Source: Taurinivorans muris | GTDB lineage: Bacteria; Desulfobacterota; Desulfovibrionia; Desulfovibrionales; Desulfovibrionaceae | DNA length: 64,000 nucleotides | Reading direction: 5' to 3' | Assembly (NCBI RefSeq): GCF_025232395.1 | Contig: NZ_CP065938.1 | Location: forward strand, 682,001-746,000 | Notes under the pieces: model-generated | Databases searched by the model: none | Told to the model about the DNA's origin: nothing | Seen by the model: the letters and a program-made list of their open reading frames with translations, nothing else | Program-made: the position numbers and the translations under genes | Shown here: in pieces, positions 29,783 through 39,321 of the stretch | How positions within the stretch are numbered: the first letter of the stretch is position 1 | How the letters are laid out: the number at the start of each line of letters is the position of its first letter

Positions 29783-30149
29783 TAAAAATGAAGTATACAG
29801 CCATGACGATACAAACAAAAGAAGCCAAGTGATTCCATTTCAGCTGCGTTTTAAAAGCAATCATTGAAAAAACGGTGAAAACAACAAGCGTTATCACTTC
29901 CTGAATGATTTTTAATTGCATGATGTCGAACGGACCGCCATTTTCCACAAAACCCAATTTATTGGCGGGAACCTGCAGGCAATATTCAAAAAATGCGACA
30001 GCCCAGCTGAAAATGATAATTCCGAGCAAAGGCAAGGACGCAAACCAAGTAAATTCCGTCCGCATTTTTAGATGTCCGTACCAGGCAAGCGTCATGAAAA
30101 TATTTGAACCGATGAGTAAAAGAACAGAAAACACCCCTTGAGAAACCAT
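29775..30149 (-). CDS. DUF486-family small membrane protein
   Basis: 124 residues with four membrane helices, as in the DUF486 branch of the drug/metabolite transporter superfamily. LIGSNIFMTLAWYGHLK, AVAFFEYCLQVPANKLGF and QLKIIQEVITLVVF are recognisable signatures. GGAG 6 bases before the ATG at 30149 (MVSQGVFSV) decides the start over longer frames. Substrate unknown. Confidence 0.8.
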   Translation of the reverse strand: MVSQGVFSVLLLIGSNIFMTLAWYGHLKMRTEFTWFASLPLLGIIIFSWAVAFFEYCLQVPANKLGFVENGGPFDIMQLKIIQEVITLVVFTVFSMIAFKTQLKWNHLASFVCIVMAVYFIFKK

Positions 30150-30226
30150 GAGAAACTCCATAAATAAGATAATTTTCTCTAGCAATAAAAACCATAAATA
30201 ACAAGAAAAAAGTCGCAAGTTAATTC

Positions 30227-30255
30227 TTGCAAAAAATGCGGGCTCTCACTATACT
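30227..30255 (+). promoter_or_regulatory. Promoter of the DUF456-trmJ operon
   Basis: TTGCAA (30227-30232) and TATACT (30250-30255) are spaced by exactly 17 bases, about 28 bases before the first ATG. Confidence 0.65.
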
Positions 30256-30282
30256 GTTGACATCTTATTCCAAGGGTTTCGT

Positions 30283-30798
30283 ATGTTTTCAAGTATCATT
30301 GCAACAATTTTCATCATTGTTCTGTTCCTGCTGGTGTTTTTGAATTTTCTATCGCTTCCCGGAAACTGGCTTGTTGCAGTATTTATCCTCATCAGCGCTT
30401 TTTTCGTGCCGGACGGAACATACTATGCGTTATACTGGGTTTTATTTTTCATCCTGCTCATAGTTGGTGAAGTTGCCGAATTTTATTTGCAAATCCACCA
30501 TGGAAAAAAAGCCAACGCTTCTTCTTCCTCCAATTTTTTCGGTATTGTCGGGGCGATTATAGGCGGTATCGTGTTTATGCCCTTTCTTTTGGGACTGGGG
30601 GCAATTTTCGGTACGCTCATCGGTGCGTACGCGGGTTCCTTTCTGGCAGAAAAATATATCGCCCGCAGCGATACGGAACAAGCGATCAAGGTTGCCTCCG
30701 CCACGGTATTGGGAAAATTCCTGGGAATTTTACTGAAATTCGGTCTTGGTATCTATTTAGTTTTCTTTACCGCAAAAACTATTTTCGCCGCTTTGTAA
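30283..30798 (+). CDS. DUF456-family membrane protein
   Basis: 171 residues with about five membrane helices and glycine-rich repeats (GIVGAIIGGIVFMPFLLGLGAIFGTLIGAYAGSFLAE) typical of DUF456. LSLPGNWLVAVFI near the N-terminus is the family signature. Role unknown. First gene of an operon whose next member starts one base after its stop. Confidence 0.85.
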   Translation: MFSSIIATIFIIVLFLLVFLNFLSLPGNWLVAVFILISAFFVPDGTYYALYWVLFFILLIVGEVAEFYLQIHHGKKANASSSSNFFGIVGAIIGGIVFMPFLLGLGAIFGTLIGAYAGSFLAEKYIARSDTEQAIKVASATVLGKFLGILLKFGLGIYLVFFTAKTIFAAL

Positions 30799-30799
30799 C

Positions 30800-31540
30800 A
30801 TGTTTGATTTACTCAATATCGTTCTTGTCGAACCCCGCTTCCCGGAAAATATAGGTTCTGTCGCCAGAGCTTCCGCCAATTTCGGTTCCGCGCCCATTTC
30901 CCTTGTTAAACCTGAAATGTGGGAAATAGAAAAAGCAAGCCCGCTCGCCACCAAACAAGGACTGCGGCTTCTTGAACAAATACGGGTTTTCGACTCTGTG
31001 GAAAAAGCGATTCAGGATTGTATTTTTTGTATCGGAACAAGTGCAAGAGTGGGCGGGGTTCGCCGTGAAACCGTCAGTCCGAAAGAATGTGCGAAAGAAA
31101 TCATGCGGTATCTTGAACAAGGCGAACGGGTTGCCATGCTTTTCGGCCCCGAAGACCGAGGCTTGGAAAACCATCATTTGGAGCATTGCCATAAATTGGT
31201 CACCATTCCGGCTTCTCTGAACTGTTCTTCGCTCAATTTGGCTCAAGCCGTTCTGCTCATACTCTATGAAATTTACCAGCTTGCGCCTGAAAAAAGAAAA
31301 ATGCGTCAAAAAGACAAAGGGGCGATTTCCCGCAGAATAAACAGCGCCGAACGGGAACTTCTGCATGGCAAGCTGAAAACAGTTCTGACAAGGCTTGATG
31401 TCATTCAAAAAAGCAATCCTGATTATTTCTTCATTCCCATGGCGCATTTTCTGGACAGAAAAGAAATACGCAGGCATGAGATGGATATGCTTTTGGGAAT
31501 ATGCAGACAAATCGAACGCCTGATAAAAACAACGGAATGA
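30800..31540 (+). CDS. trmJ: TrmJ-like tRNA 2'-O-methyltransferase
   Basis: 246-residue SPOUT-class methyltransferase that modifies the ribose of nucleotide 32 in tRNA. LVEPRFPENIGSVARASANFG, GTSARVGGVRRETVSP, VAMLFGPEDRGLENHHL and IPASLNCSSLNLAQAVLLILYEIY are the trefoil-knot SAM-binding motifs. The C-terminal extension is helical. It is tightly packed between a DUF456 gene and a glycosyltransferase. Confidence 0.93.
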   Translation: MFDLLNIVLVEPRFPENIGSVARASANFGSAPISLVKPEMWEIEKASPLATKQGLRLLEQIRVFDSVEKAIQDCIFCIGTSARVGGVRRETVSPKECAKEIMRYLEQGERVAMLFGPEDRGLENHHLEHCHKLVTIPASLNCSSLNLAQAVLLILYEIYQLAPEKRKMRQKDKGAISRRINSAERELLHGKLKTVLTRLDVIQKSNPDYFFIPMAHFLDRKEIRRHEMDMLLGICRQIERLIKTTE

Positions 31541-31541
31541 T

Positions 31542-32924
31542 ATGAAAAATCTTATTGTTCAAGCCCAGCGCCTCGGCGATTTAGTCATGACCTACCCGCT
31601 TTTTATTTGGCTGAAAAAGCAGGATGACAAAGAAATTTTTGTCTTGGCGGAAGAAAAATTTTATAAAGAGCTTTTACACATTTCCCCGCTTGTTACTTAT
31701 ATTCCGACCGACAAAATGGCGTACCTTAAAAATTTTTCCTATGATACCGTTATTAATTTAAGCCACAGGGAAGATACCGCAAAACTCGTAAGTACCCTTG
31801 ATAAAAATAATTTTTACGGATTGGAAATAGAAAACGGCTGCAAAAAAATTTCAGGAAAATGGCAATTATACAGAACCTCGCTCACCCACAACAACCACTA
31901 TAACCGTTTGCACTGGGCTGATTTGAATGCACTGGACTGCATAGACCCTGCTATCATGCATTCCACAAAATGGAAAATCCCCCAAGGGCGGCAAAACGGA
32001 AAAATCGGTTTATTCGTTGGCGCGAGCGAGGAAACAAAACGCCCCAGCGTCGATTTTTGGGCAGAGCTGGCTTTCCAACTGTGCAAAAAAGGCTACGACC
32101 CTGTTTTTATCAGCGGTCCGGGCAACGAAGAAAAAAGCATTGCCTATGCTGCCGCCAAAAAAGCCAACATTCCGCACGGCGTTATTGCCGGTTCGCTCAG
32201 CATATTTGAATTGATACATTTTTTGGAAACCCTGCAATTATTTGTCTGTCCCGATACCGGACCTATGCATATCGCAAGCTTCGCAAACGTTCCGACCCTG
32301 AACCTTTCCATCGGTCCGGTGAACCCATGGGAAACCGCCCCGTATCCCCCCTATCATTACGTGCTTCGTTCCGGCATTTCCTGTTCCGGGTGCTGGCAAT
32401 GTACAAAAGAAGAACAGTTTTGCAGAAGAGCTTTTGTTCCCCATAGGATTGCAAATCTTGTGCACAGCTTGCTTCTGCAAAAACCTTTGCCGAACATTCC
32501 CTCGATAACCCTCTATAAAACAGGCAGAAACACTCTCGGTTTATATGAACTGGAACCGATTTTCGGCGAAAAGCACTATCATTCCCTGCAAGCTGATTTT
32601 TGGCGCTCTTTCTTTTTATACGTTTTATCAGAAAAAAGCAGCCGCTATCTTCCGGCTTATGAAAAAAGCAAAGCGGATTTGTTTTCCGCCTTGCCCAAAC
32701 TGAAGCCTGTCATGCAGAAAGGACATATTAATTTGATAAAAACGCTTGTCATGACGGAAAAAACCAATTCAATATTGGAACCGGAAGCGTGGAAACAATA
32801 TCCGCCTTTATTGCGTCCGCTGACAAGCTATGTTCAATTGCTTTTGGAAAACGGAAATTATTCAAAAGAAATACGTTTAACCGCCATGAAGCTTTCGGAA
32901 GAATTTCGCAATGCCTTACAGTGA
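31542..32924 (+). CDS. Glycosyltransferase family 9 (heptosyltransferase-like)
   Basis: 460 residues. AQRLGDLVMTYPLFIWLKK matches the N-terminal start of GT9 enzymes and CPDTGPMHIASFANVPTLNLSIGP is the nucleotide-sugar site. GISCSGCWQCTKEEQFCRRA is a cysteine-rich segment that some sulfate-reducer homologues also have. The roughly 130-residue C-terminal helical extension is unusual for the family. Probably adds heptose to the LPS core. Its 3' end overlaps the convergent pdxT by 9 bases. Confidence 0.88.
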   Translation: MKNLIVQAQRLGDLVMTYPLFIWLKKQDDKEIFVLAEEKFYKELLHISPLVTYIPTDKMAYLKNFSYDTVINLSHREDTAKLVSTLDKNNFYGLEIENGCKKISGKWQLYRTSLTHNNHYNRLHWADLNALDCIDPAIMHSTKWKIPQGRQNGKIGLFVGASEETKRPSVDFWAELAFQLCKKGYDPVFISGPGNEEKSIAYAAAKKANIPHGVIAGSLSIFELIHFLETLQLFVCPDTGPMHIASFANVPTLNLSIGPVNPWETAPYPPYHYVLRSGISCSGCWQCTKEEQFCRRAFVPHRIANLVHSLLLQKPLPNIPSITLYKTGRNTLGLYELEPIFGEKHYHSLQADFWRSFFLYVLSEKSSRYLPAYEKSKADLFSALPKLKPVMQKGHINLIKTLVMTEKTNSILEPEAWKQYPPLLRPLTSYVQLLLENGNYSKEIRLTAMKLSEEFRNALQ

Positions 32925-33602
32925 CGCTTTATATTCTTTCGCCTTTTCAAAAAGCCATGTGTGAAAAAGCAGGTTTTCCGTCAATTCAGGGTGAAAAGCC
33001 GTCGCTACGATGCTTTTTTCCTGCACAGCCAAAATCCGCCCTTTTCTCTGTGCCAAGATTTTCACATTTCCGCCCGCTTGCGCAATTTGAGGCGCGCGGA
33101 TAAAAACAGCGGGGAAAACGCAATGTTTCTCCGTATCCTTTTCAGAAAAACAAGGGCAAACAATATCCAACTCTTCCGTGAAGCTTTCCTTTTGCCGTCC
33201 AAAAGCATTGCGGTTTACGGCAATATCAAGACAACGCAATCGAGCTTGTTCTTCAAAACCAATGATTTCATTGCTGAGCAAAATAAGCCCCGCACACGTT
33301 GCAAAAACCGGCATATTTCCTTGAATTAATTTCACAAGCCTATCAAGCATGGCGTTTTGCACAAGCAGCTTCGCCATGACGGTGCTTTCCCCGCCGGGAA
33401 GACATAAACCATGAAGATTTTCCATATCGTCCGAACCACGGATTTCCACAGGTTTCGCTCCCACAGCATATAAAGCCAGGCAGTGTTCCCGAAAAGCTCC
33501 CTGCAAAGCAAGCACGCCGATACGTACCTGCTCGTGCAAAGGAATATTTTCAACTTCTTCAATTTTCTTTTGCACATGAATTGAAGATAAATGCGTCAAC
33601 AT
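32916..33602 (-). CDS. pdxT: PLP synthase glutaminase subunit PdxT
   Basis: Class I-type glutaminase that feeds ammonia to PdxS. RIGVLALQGAFREH at the N-terminus, LCLPGGESTVMAKL, the nucleophile in FATCAGLILLSNE and HPELTENLLFH with the catalytic histidine are present. A longer frame overlaps pdxS. GGAGGG directly before the ATG at 33602 decides the start, leaving about 20 non-conserved residues. Encoded 31 bases after pdxS. Confidence 0.93.
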   Translation of the reverse strand: MLTHLSSIHVQKKIEEVENIPLHEQVRIGVLALQGAFREHCLALYAVGAKPVEIRGSDDMENLHGLCLPGGESTVMAKLLVQNAMLDRLVKLIQGNMPVFATCAGLILLSNEIIGFEEQARLRCLDIAVNRNAFGRQKESFTEELDIVCPCFSEKDTEKHCVFPAVFIRAPQIAQAGGNVKILAQRKGRILAVQEKSIVATAFHPELTENLLFHTWLFEKAKEYKASL

Positions 33603-33633
33603 AATCCCTCCGTTACAAACAAAAAACCGCTTC

Positions 33634-34509
33634 TTACCAACCGCGTTCCTGCATGCGTTCGGAAGGTGCGATAGCTGAAATTTCAATACCATGCATCGGA
33701 GTTCCAAGCCCTTGCGAAATTTCAAGAAGTTTTTTTGCGTCATTATAATAGGTTACCGCTTCAACAATGGCTTTTGCCTGACGGGCGGGATCGGAAGATT
33801 TGAAAATACCGGAACCGACAAACACACCGTCACACCCCAGTTCCATCATAAGGGCGGCGTCGGCAGGCGTTGCAATTCCGCCCGCGGCAAAATTCACAAC
33901 AGGCAATCTGCCTTCTTTTCTTGTTTCAAGGGCTAAATGCAATGGAATCGCATGTTCTTTGCAAAAATATACGATTTCATCTTCCGGCAAAGCGCAAAGG
34001 GCTCGGATTTCTTCATTGACAATACGGATATGTTTTACCGCTTCAACAACATTTCCCGTTCCGGGTTCCCCCTTGGTGCGGATCATGGCGGCTCCTTCCC
34101 CGATTCTGCGCAGAGCTTCCCCCAAATTTCTCGCCCCGCAGACAAAAGGAACGTTAAACGCTTGCTTATTGATATGAAACCTGTCATCAGCAGGCGTCAA
34201 CACTTCACTTTCATCAATATAATCAACTCCAAGTTCTTCTAAAATCCTTGCTTCCGCATTATGTCCGATTCTCACTTTCGCCATTACGGGAATGCTGACG
34301 CAATCCATAATACGTTTCACAAGGCTTGGGTCAGCCATACGGGCAACACCCCCTTCCTTACGGATATCGGACGGAACGCGTTCAAGCGCCATAACGGCAC
34401 AAGCACCCGCTTCCTGGGCTATATTTGCCTGTTCTTCATTCGTAACGTCCATAATAACGCCGCCTTTAAGCATTTGAGCCAAACCGCCTTTTAAAATTTC
34501 TGTATTCAT
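33634..34509 (-). CDS. pdxS: Pyridoxal 5'-phosphate synthase PdxS
   Basis: 291-residue TIM-barrel subunit that builds PLP from ribose-5-phosphate, glyceraldehyde-3-phosphate and ammonia. [52 protein letters not shown], the lysine in VMAKVRIGH, and [22 protein letters not shown] are near-invariant. AAGGAG precedes the ATG. It is divergent from a MocR/PdxR-type regulator that probably controls it. Confidence 0.97.
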   Translation of the reverse strand: MNTEILKGGLAQMLKGGVIMDVTNEEQANIAQEAGACAVMALERVPSDIRKEGGVARMADPSLVKRIMDCVSIPVMAKVRIGHNAEARILEELGVDYIDESEVLTPADDRFHINKQAFNVPFVCGARNLGEALRRIGEGAAMIRTKGEPGTGNVVEAVKHIRIVNEEIRALCALPEDEIVYFCKEHAIPLHLALETRKEGRLPVVNFAAGGIATPADAALMMELGCDGVFVGSGIFKSSDPARQAKAIVEAVTYYNDAKKLLEISQGLGTPMHGIEISAIAPSERMQERGW

Positions 34510-34684
34510 GATATGCTCCTTATTTTGATTTTTTGTATTATGAACGGCATGACAAAACTTTCCAGTTTTTTCATTTTTCCTGAAACAATTATTATTATAA
34601 TTGATACAATTCTATTTTTAGCTATGACAATATATAAAAATTTTCCTTATAAATCCAATATGATATATTCAGTTAAAAATTTTC

Positions 34685-34712
34685 TTGACCTTTTGTATAA
34701 GAACACTATCAT
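34685..34712 (+). promoter_or_regulatory. Candidate promoter of the PdxR-like gene, possibly leaderless
   Basis: TTGACC (34685-34690) and TATCAT (34707-34712) are 16 bases apart. The expected transcription start then falls at or next to the ATG at 34719, and no Shine-Dalgarno precedes that ATG, so the mRNA may be leaderless. The rest of 34510-34718 is AT-rich and shared with the divergent pdxS promoter. Confidence 0.45.
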
Positions 34713-34718
34713 GGCAGT

Positions 34719-36077
34719 ATGCAAATTGTCACACTCATACAAGAAGAACTGGCTGAAAATCCGCAGCTTCCTTTTTATCTGAATTTTATCAAAGCCCTGC
34801 AAAAAGGAATTGCCGACAATAGCTTGCCCGTCGGCTCCGGTCTGCCTACGCACAGAAAATTAGCGGAAGAACTTTCCCTAAGCGTCGGCACCGTAACAAG
34901 AGCATATAAGGAAGCGCAAAAACATTCTTTGACATCTTCCGTTATTGGACGGGGAACTATTATTTCCAAGCCTTCAAAGCATATTGATATTGTGAATGAA
35001 CAACAAAAATACTATGATTTGAGCTTTGTTTCGCCGTTTGAATATTTAAATCCGAGCTTGGATTCCGCCCTTGAACATATTGACATTCAAGATAAGGAAC
35101 TCCTTAAATATCATGAACCGAGGGGCATGCTTAAGCATAGGAAAACCGGAGCGCTTTGGGCAAAAAATTTTGGATTGACGGTTTCCGAGAAAAATATTTT
35201 GGTTTGCGCGGGAGCGCAGCACGCCTTGCTCTCCCTGCTCATCGGACTTTTCAGAGCGGGAGATAAAATCGCGGCGGAAACGATAACCTATCCTCTTTTA
35301 AAAGAAATATGCCAACGCCTTTCTTTACAGCTTGTGCCTATAAAAATGGACGAACTGGGCATTATTCCGAAGCATTTCGAATTAGCCTGCAAAAATGGCG
35401 ACATAAAGGGTTTATACCTCATGCCCTCTTGTCAAAATCCGACACTTTCGCAAATTCCGGAATTCAGGCGTCAGGCGCTTGTTGATTTATGCAGAAAGTA
35501 TGATGTGAAAATTATTGAAGACGATGTCTATGCCCTGTCCTTGGAACAAAAGCTTCCGCCTCTTGCAAGCCTTTGTCCTGAAAGAACATTCTTCATCGCC
35601 TCAATCAGTGAGGCCCTGAGCGGGGGCTTACGCATTGCCTATGCCGCTTCCCCTGATGAATTTGTGCAGCGCATAGAACAAAGTATCGGTTATAGTATTT
35701 CCATGGCGGCACCTCTTATGGCGGAAATTGCAAGTTATTGGATAGAAAGTAAAATTGCGGAACAAACCCTTTGGGCGAAAAAAGAAGAGGCGGCAGCCCG
35801 AAATGTTTTAATCCGACGTATTTTGGACGGATTTTCCCTTGAAACGAGGAGCACGGGATTTTATGCATGGCTCAGTCTTCCGCCTCCGTGGACCAATGAA
35901 CATTTCACCGAAACAGCCAAAAATAACGATGTTCTTGTTGCCGACTGCTCGCATTTTTCCCTGCTTTCCCCTCCTGCAAAAAACGCTGTCAGACTGGCTC
36001 TCGGAGGAATTGAAAAAAGGGAAGATTTAACCAAGGCATTGACTGTGTTGGCAAAAATTCTCCATTCGTCAATATAA
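34719..36077 (+). CDS. MocR/PdxR-type GntR regulator with aminotransferase-like domain
   Basis: 452 residues. An N-terminal winged helix (LPVGSGLPTHRKLAEELSLSVGTVTRAYKEAQ) joins a type I aminotransferase-like effector domain (CAGAQHALLSLLIGLFRAGDKIAAE, LMPSCQNPTLSQIPEFRRQALVDLCRKYDVKIIEDDVY). Facing pdxST, it is the expected PLP-sensing regulator. The PLP-lysine segment, usually S-x-S-K-x-L, reads ASISEALSGGLRIAYAA, so the lysine is glutamate (codon GAG). It may therefore bind PLP without an aldimine, or not at all. Confidence 0.88.
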   Translation: MQIVTLIQEELAENPQLPFYLNFIKALQKGIADNSLPVGSGLPTHRKLAEELSLSVGTVTRAYKEAQKHSLTSSVIGRGTIISKPSKHIDIVNEQQKYYDLSFVSPFEYLNPSLDSALEHIDIQDKELLKYHEPRGMLKHRKTGALWAKNFGLTVSEKNILVCAGAQHALLSLLIGLFRAGDKIAAETITYPLLKEICQRLSLQLVPIKMDELGIIPKHFELACKNGDIKGLYLMPSCQNPTLSQIPEFRRQALVDLCRKYDVKIIEDDVYALSLEQKLPPLASLCPERTFFIASISEALSGGLRIAYAASPDEFVQRIEQSIGYSISMAAPLMAEIASYWIESKIAEQTLWAKKEEAAARNVLIRRILDGFSLETRSTGFYAWLSLPPPWTNEHFTETAKNNDVLVADCSHFSLLSPPAKNAVRLALGGIEKREDLTKALTVLAKILHSSI

Positions 36078-36111
36078 TCCAAATAAACAACAGATTCAAA
36101 AAGGAAATATC

Positions 36112-36579
36112 ATGACTGCACTATGCCTCGCCACACCGAACCATGCCGGGCTCATTGTCGATTTCATGCATAAACTCGGTGAATTTCAAAAAATGAGTTC
36201 TGCCATAACCGTAACAACGGAAAAAATGGAAAAATTGCTTCAAAATAAAGACGGTGAAGCCGTGCTTGCGTTTGCAGACGGCACCCCCGTTGCTTTTGCT
36301 TATTTTTGCAAACACAGTTCCGCCTTTATCGGGCATACCTGCCTTTATATTGACGCCTTTTATGTTGAGGAAGAGTTCAGAAAACAAGGCATTGGCAGAC
36401 AAATCATGCAATTTCTTGCAAAACTCTGCAAAGAACGGGGCTATGCCCGTATGGAATGGGGGTGTCTTGACTGGAACACCGATGCATGGGATTTTTACAC
36501 AAATCTAGGCTCTGTTCCTTTTGAAATATTGACTATCCACCGCCTTTCCGGTGAAAGCTTAGAAAAATTATCGCAATAA
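36112..36579 (+). CDS. GNAT-family N-acetyltransferase
   Basis: 155-residue GNAT fold. LYIDAFYVEEEFRKQGIGRQIMQFLAKLCKERGYARMEWGCLDWNTDAWDFYTNLG holds the acetyl-CoA pyrophosphate-binding R/Q-x-x-G-x-G/A motif and the C-terminal N-x-x-A-x-x-F-Y signature of the diamine or amino-acid acetyltransferase branch. AAGGAAAT lies before the ATG. Substrate unknown. Ends at a bidirectional terminator with acs. Confidence 0.88.
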   Translation: MTALCLATPNHAGLIVDFMHKLGEFQKMSSAITVTTEKMEKLLQNKDGEAVLAFADGTPVAFAYFCKHSSAFIGHTCLYIDAFYVEEEFRKQGIGRQIMQFLAKLCKERGYARMEWGCLDWNTDAWDFYTNLGSVPFEILTIHRLSGESLEKLSQ

Positions 36580-36613
36580 GTTTAGCATAATATAATCATA
36601 CCGTTATGAACAT

Positions 36614-36638
36614 AAAAAGGGGCATTTCGCCCCTTTTT
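36614..36638. terminator. Bidirectional terminator
   Basis: AAAAAGGGGC-ATTTC-GCCCCTTTTT is a perfect palindrome with T-runs on both strands, between the convergent GNAT gene and acs. Confidence 0.88.
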
Positions 36639-36658
36639 CAATACTTGCGCAACACCCG

Positions 36659-38710
36659 CTATTCTTTTTCCTGATCTTCAGCCGGTTCATCCTGCCGTTT
36701 CGCCGTTTCCGGGCGTCCCTCAAGAATATTTTTATGTCCGTAAATGATTTCATCAATGACTTCTGGTCTTGCAAGGGCTGTTGTGTCGCCGATATCGTCG
36801 TAAACATTGCCCGCGATTTTACGCAGCATTCTGCGGATGATTTTTCCTGACTGCGTTTTCGGCATGCTTTCCACAAACTGGATATATTCAGGAGAAGCAA
36901 GCGCGCCGATATTCTTACGGATCGCCTCTTTCAAAAGTTTTCTGATATCATCCGTCCATGCGATGTCATCTTTCAAAACAACATACGCGTAAATGGCTTC
37001 ACCTTTTATTTCATGCGGCATGGAAACAACCGCTGCCTCGGAAACATACTGATTGGCGGTCAAAACAGCCTCGATTTCAGCCGTTGACAAACGGTGGCCG
37101 GAAACATTGATATTGTCGTCCATACGTCCTAAAATCCAAAAATAACCGTCTTCGTCAATTTCGGCGCCGTCACCGGAATCAAAATAACCAAAGCGTTTGA
37201 AATAACTTTGATATTTTTCTTCATCGTTATAAACGCCAAGCATCATGCCGGGCCAAGGCTTACGGATAACCAAGTGCCCTGCTTTCGTATTTTCATGACT
37301 CACGTCTTCCCCGTCTTTTTTCGCGTCACCCATGACAACCGCGTCAATGCCCGGCAGAGGGAAAGAGGCTGAACCGGGTTTCAGCCTTGAAGCATAAGGA
37401 AACGGGCTGATCATTGCCCCGCCTGATTCCGTTTGCCACCATGTGTCGACAATCGGAAGTTCGCCTCCGCCGATGACTTTATGGAACCATTCCCAAGCTT
37501 CGGGGTTGATAGGCTCACCTACGGAACCGAGCACGCGCAGGGTGCGCAAATCATAGCGTTCCGGCCACGCTTCCCCCATACGCATAAGGGAACGGATAAC
37601 CGTCGGAGCCGTATATAAAATATTCACACGGAATTTTTCCACGATACGCCAGTAGCGGTCCGGTTTCGGATACGTGGGAACGCCTTCGAACATAAGCGTT
37701 GTCGCCCCGAGAGACAGCGGACCGTATACACCGTAAGTATGCCCCGTTATCCAGCCCATATCCGCCGTACACCAATATACGTCGTCGTCACGCATATCAA
37801 AAATCCATTGCGAGGTATGGGCGGCATACGTCAAATACCCGCCGGTTGAATGCAGAATGCCTGAAGGTTTGCCCGTACTTCCGCTTGTGTGCAGGAGGAA
37901 AAGCGGATCGTTCGCATCCATGGGCACGCAGGGAAAATCAACGTCCAAAGTAAAATCTTCCACTAAATCATGCCACCAAATATCACGGTTTTTAACCATA
38001 TTCACATCTTGCATGTTCGCATGATGAACAACCAAAACATGGGCGACAGAAGGACATTTTTCCAAAATCGGGTCCAAATTCGCTTTCAAAGGCTTTACGG
38101 AACCGGCACGGATTACACCGTCAGCGGTGATGACGACTTTCGCCTTGGAATCTTGAATACGGCTGCGCACACCGCCTTCCGCATAGCCTGAAAAAATCGC
38201 GGTATGTATCGCGCCTATCCGCGCGCAGGCAAGCATTGAAATAACAAGTTCCGGAATCATGGGCATATAAAGGGCAACCCTGTCGCCTTTTTTCACGTGC
38301 AAAGAATTAAGCGCGTGGGCGACACGGCAAACTTCCGTATAAAGCATTTGATACGTGAAGCAACGCACATCCATTTCACGTTCGCCTTGCCAGATAAGCG
38401 CGGCTTTATTTCGCCTGCCGGAAATGATGTGTCTGTCAATACAGTTGAAAGAGGCGTTCAATTTCGCATTGGTAAACCAACGGTATTTATGATTTACTTC
38501 ATCGGATTCCAAAACCTTGTCCCAGCGTTTATACCAATGTATGAGCTGCGTCGCACGGGCCGCCCAAAAATCATCAGGATCATCAAGAGCGCGCTGGCAA
38601 ATGGCCCTCGCCTCTTCCGTACCGCTAATCCACGCACTAGACTTACCATGTTCGGGGGGTAAATAACTACGGTTTTCAGTTAATAAAGTGGTAATGCGCT
38701 CTTGTGTCAT
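36659..38710 (-). CDS. acs: Acetyl-CoA synthetase (AMP-forming)
   Basis: 683 residues. Activates acetate through acetyl-AMP. [22 protein letters not shown] is the P-loop, [23 protein letters not shown] and [14 protein letters not shown] are family motifs, [39 protein letters not shown] contains the hinge, and [17 protein letters not shown] carries the lysine controlled by acetylation in homologues. An acidic C-terminal tail is extra. An AGGAGC ribosome site and a good promoter precede it. Confidence 0.97.
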   Translation of the reverse strand: MTQERITTLLTENRSYLPPEHGKSSAWISGTEEARAICQRALDDPDDFWAARATQLIHWYKRWDKVLESDEVNHKYRWFTNAKLNASFNCIDRHIISGRRNKAALIWQGEREMDVRCFTYQMLYTEVCRVAHALNSLHVKKGDRVALYMPMIPELVISMLACARIGAIHTAIFSGYAEGGVRSRIQDSKAKVVITADGVIRAGSVKPLKANLDPILEKCPSVAHVLVVHHANMQDVNMVKNRDIWWHDLVEDFTLDVDFPCVPMDANDPLFLLHTSGSTGKPSGILHSTGGYLTYAAHTSQWIFDMRDDDVYWCTADMGWITGHTYGVYGPLSLGATTLMFEGVPTYPKPDRYWRIVEKFRVNILYTAPTVIRSLMRMGEAWPERYDLRTLRVLGSVGEPINPEAWEWFHKVIGGGELPIVDTWWQTESGGAMISPFPYASRLKPGSASFPLPGIDAVVMGDAKKDGEDVSHENTKAGHLVIRKPWPGMMLGVYNDEEKYQSYFKRFGYFDSGDGAEIDEDGYFWILGRMDDNINVSGHRLSTAEIEAVLTANQYVSEAAVVSMPHEIKGEAIYAYVVLKDDIAWTDDIRKLLKEAIRKNIGALASPEYIQFVESMPKTQSGKIIRRMLRKIAGNVYDDIGDTTALARPEVIDEIIYGHKNILEGRPETAKRQDEPAEDQEKE

Positions 38711-38736
38711 GGATTTGCTCCTATTATTAAATTGTT

Positions 38737-38765
38737 ATCCTATTGCTTTGCATTTTCAATTTCAA
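38737..38765 (-). promoter_or_regulatory. acs promoter
   Basis: On the minus strand TTGAAA (38765-38760) and TAGGAT (38742-38737) are separated by exactly 17 bases, with about 20 bases of leader. I see no sigma-54 type -24/-12 element. Confidence 0.55.
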
Positions 38766-39321
38766 AAATAACTTTGCAAAGGTTTCTCAGCCGTTTTTAT
38801 GCTCAATCAAATAAACATAAATAATTCAAGTAGTAAGCATATTCCCTACTTGCCTTTACGGTTACACAGCATTTTTCTTGCGTCAATATGGTTTTTAAAT
38901 TTTTTCTTTTAAAACCATTAAAGAATAATGGAACAAACTTTTTTATTCAGCGATAACACACTGATTATATTTGATTTTTATAGACAATACCGGCTAAAAA
39001 TTTTTTCCGCATTTTCCGCATTGATTTTTTATTGCATTACTATTTATGAAATACATGCATTATATGCATGCATTTTAGCTACTTATGCATAGATTTTAAT
39101 TCATATGATTAATGATTATCCCCTGCACTTCTTCTGATAATCAGCATAAATAAAATAAGCTCTTGACCATAATCTTATCAAAGATAATGGTTGAGAGCCG
39201 TTATTTTTATAAAAATCAAAGAAATAATACCGAACTGTTTTTTTTAAATGAATTTTAAATTTACCATAGAAAATCAGCATTGCCTCTTTTCCTGTTTTTT
39301 TGTATTCATAATGCTTTCATT
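38766..39321. other. Gene-free AT-rich boundary between host genome and phage island
   Basis: About 550 bases without a credible coding frame on either strand. It contains several ATGCAT hexamers (around 39050-39090) and one long hairpin (separate entry). No tRNA fragment or copy of the attachment sequence at 48.4 kb is visible. The left edge of the degraded prophage must lie here. Confidence 0.55.
39159..39198. repeat. Long imperfect hairpin, possible terminator
   Basis: Two 18-base arms, GCTCTTGACCATAATCTT and AAGATAATGGTTGAGAGC, pair at 15 of 18 positions around the tetraloop ATCA. The plus strand continues into CGTTATTTTTAT. It may end transcripts of the island or mark its edge. Confidence 0.5.

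Noticed and set aside
32916-33743. 275-codon PdxT
   Set aside because: The first 47 codons overlap pdxS. GGAGGG precedes 33602.
39040-39095. ATGCAT-rich stretch as an origin or att site
   Set aside because: Only a few irregular hexamers, with no DnaA boxes, iterons or matching copy elsewhere.
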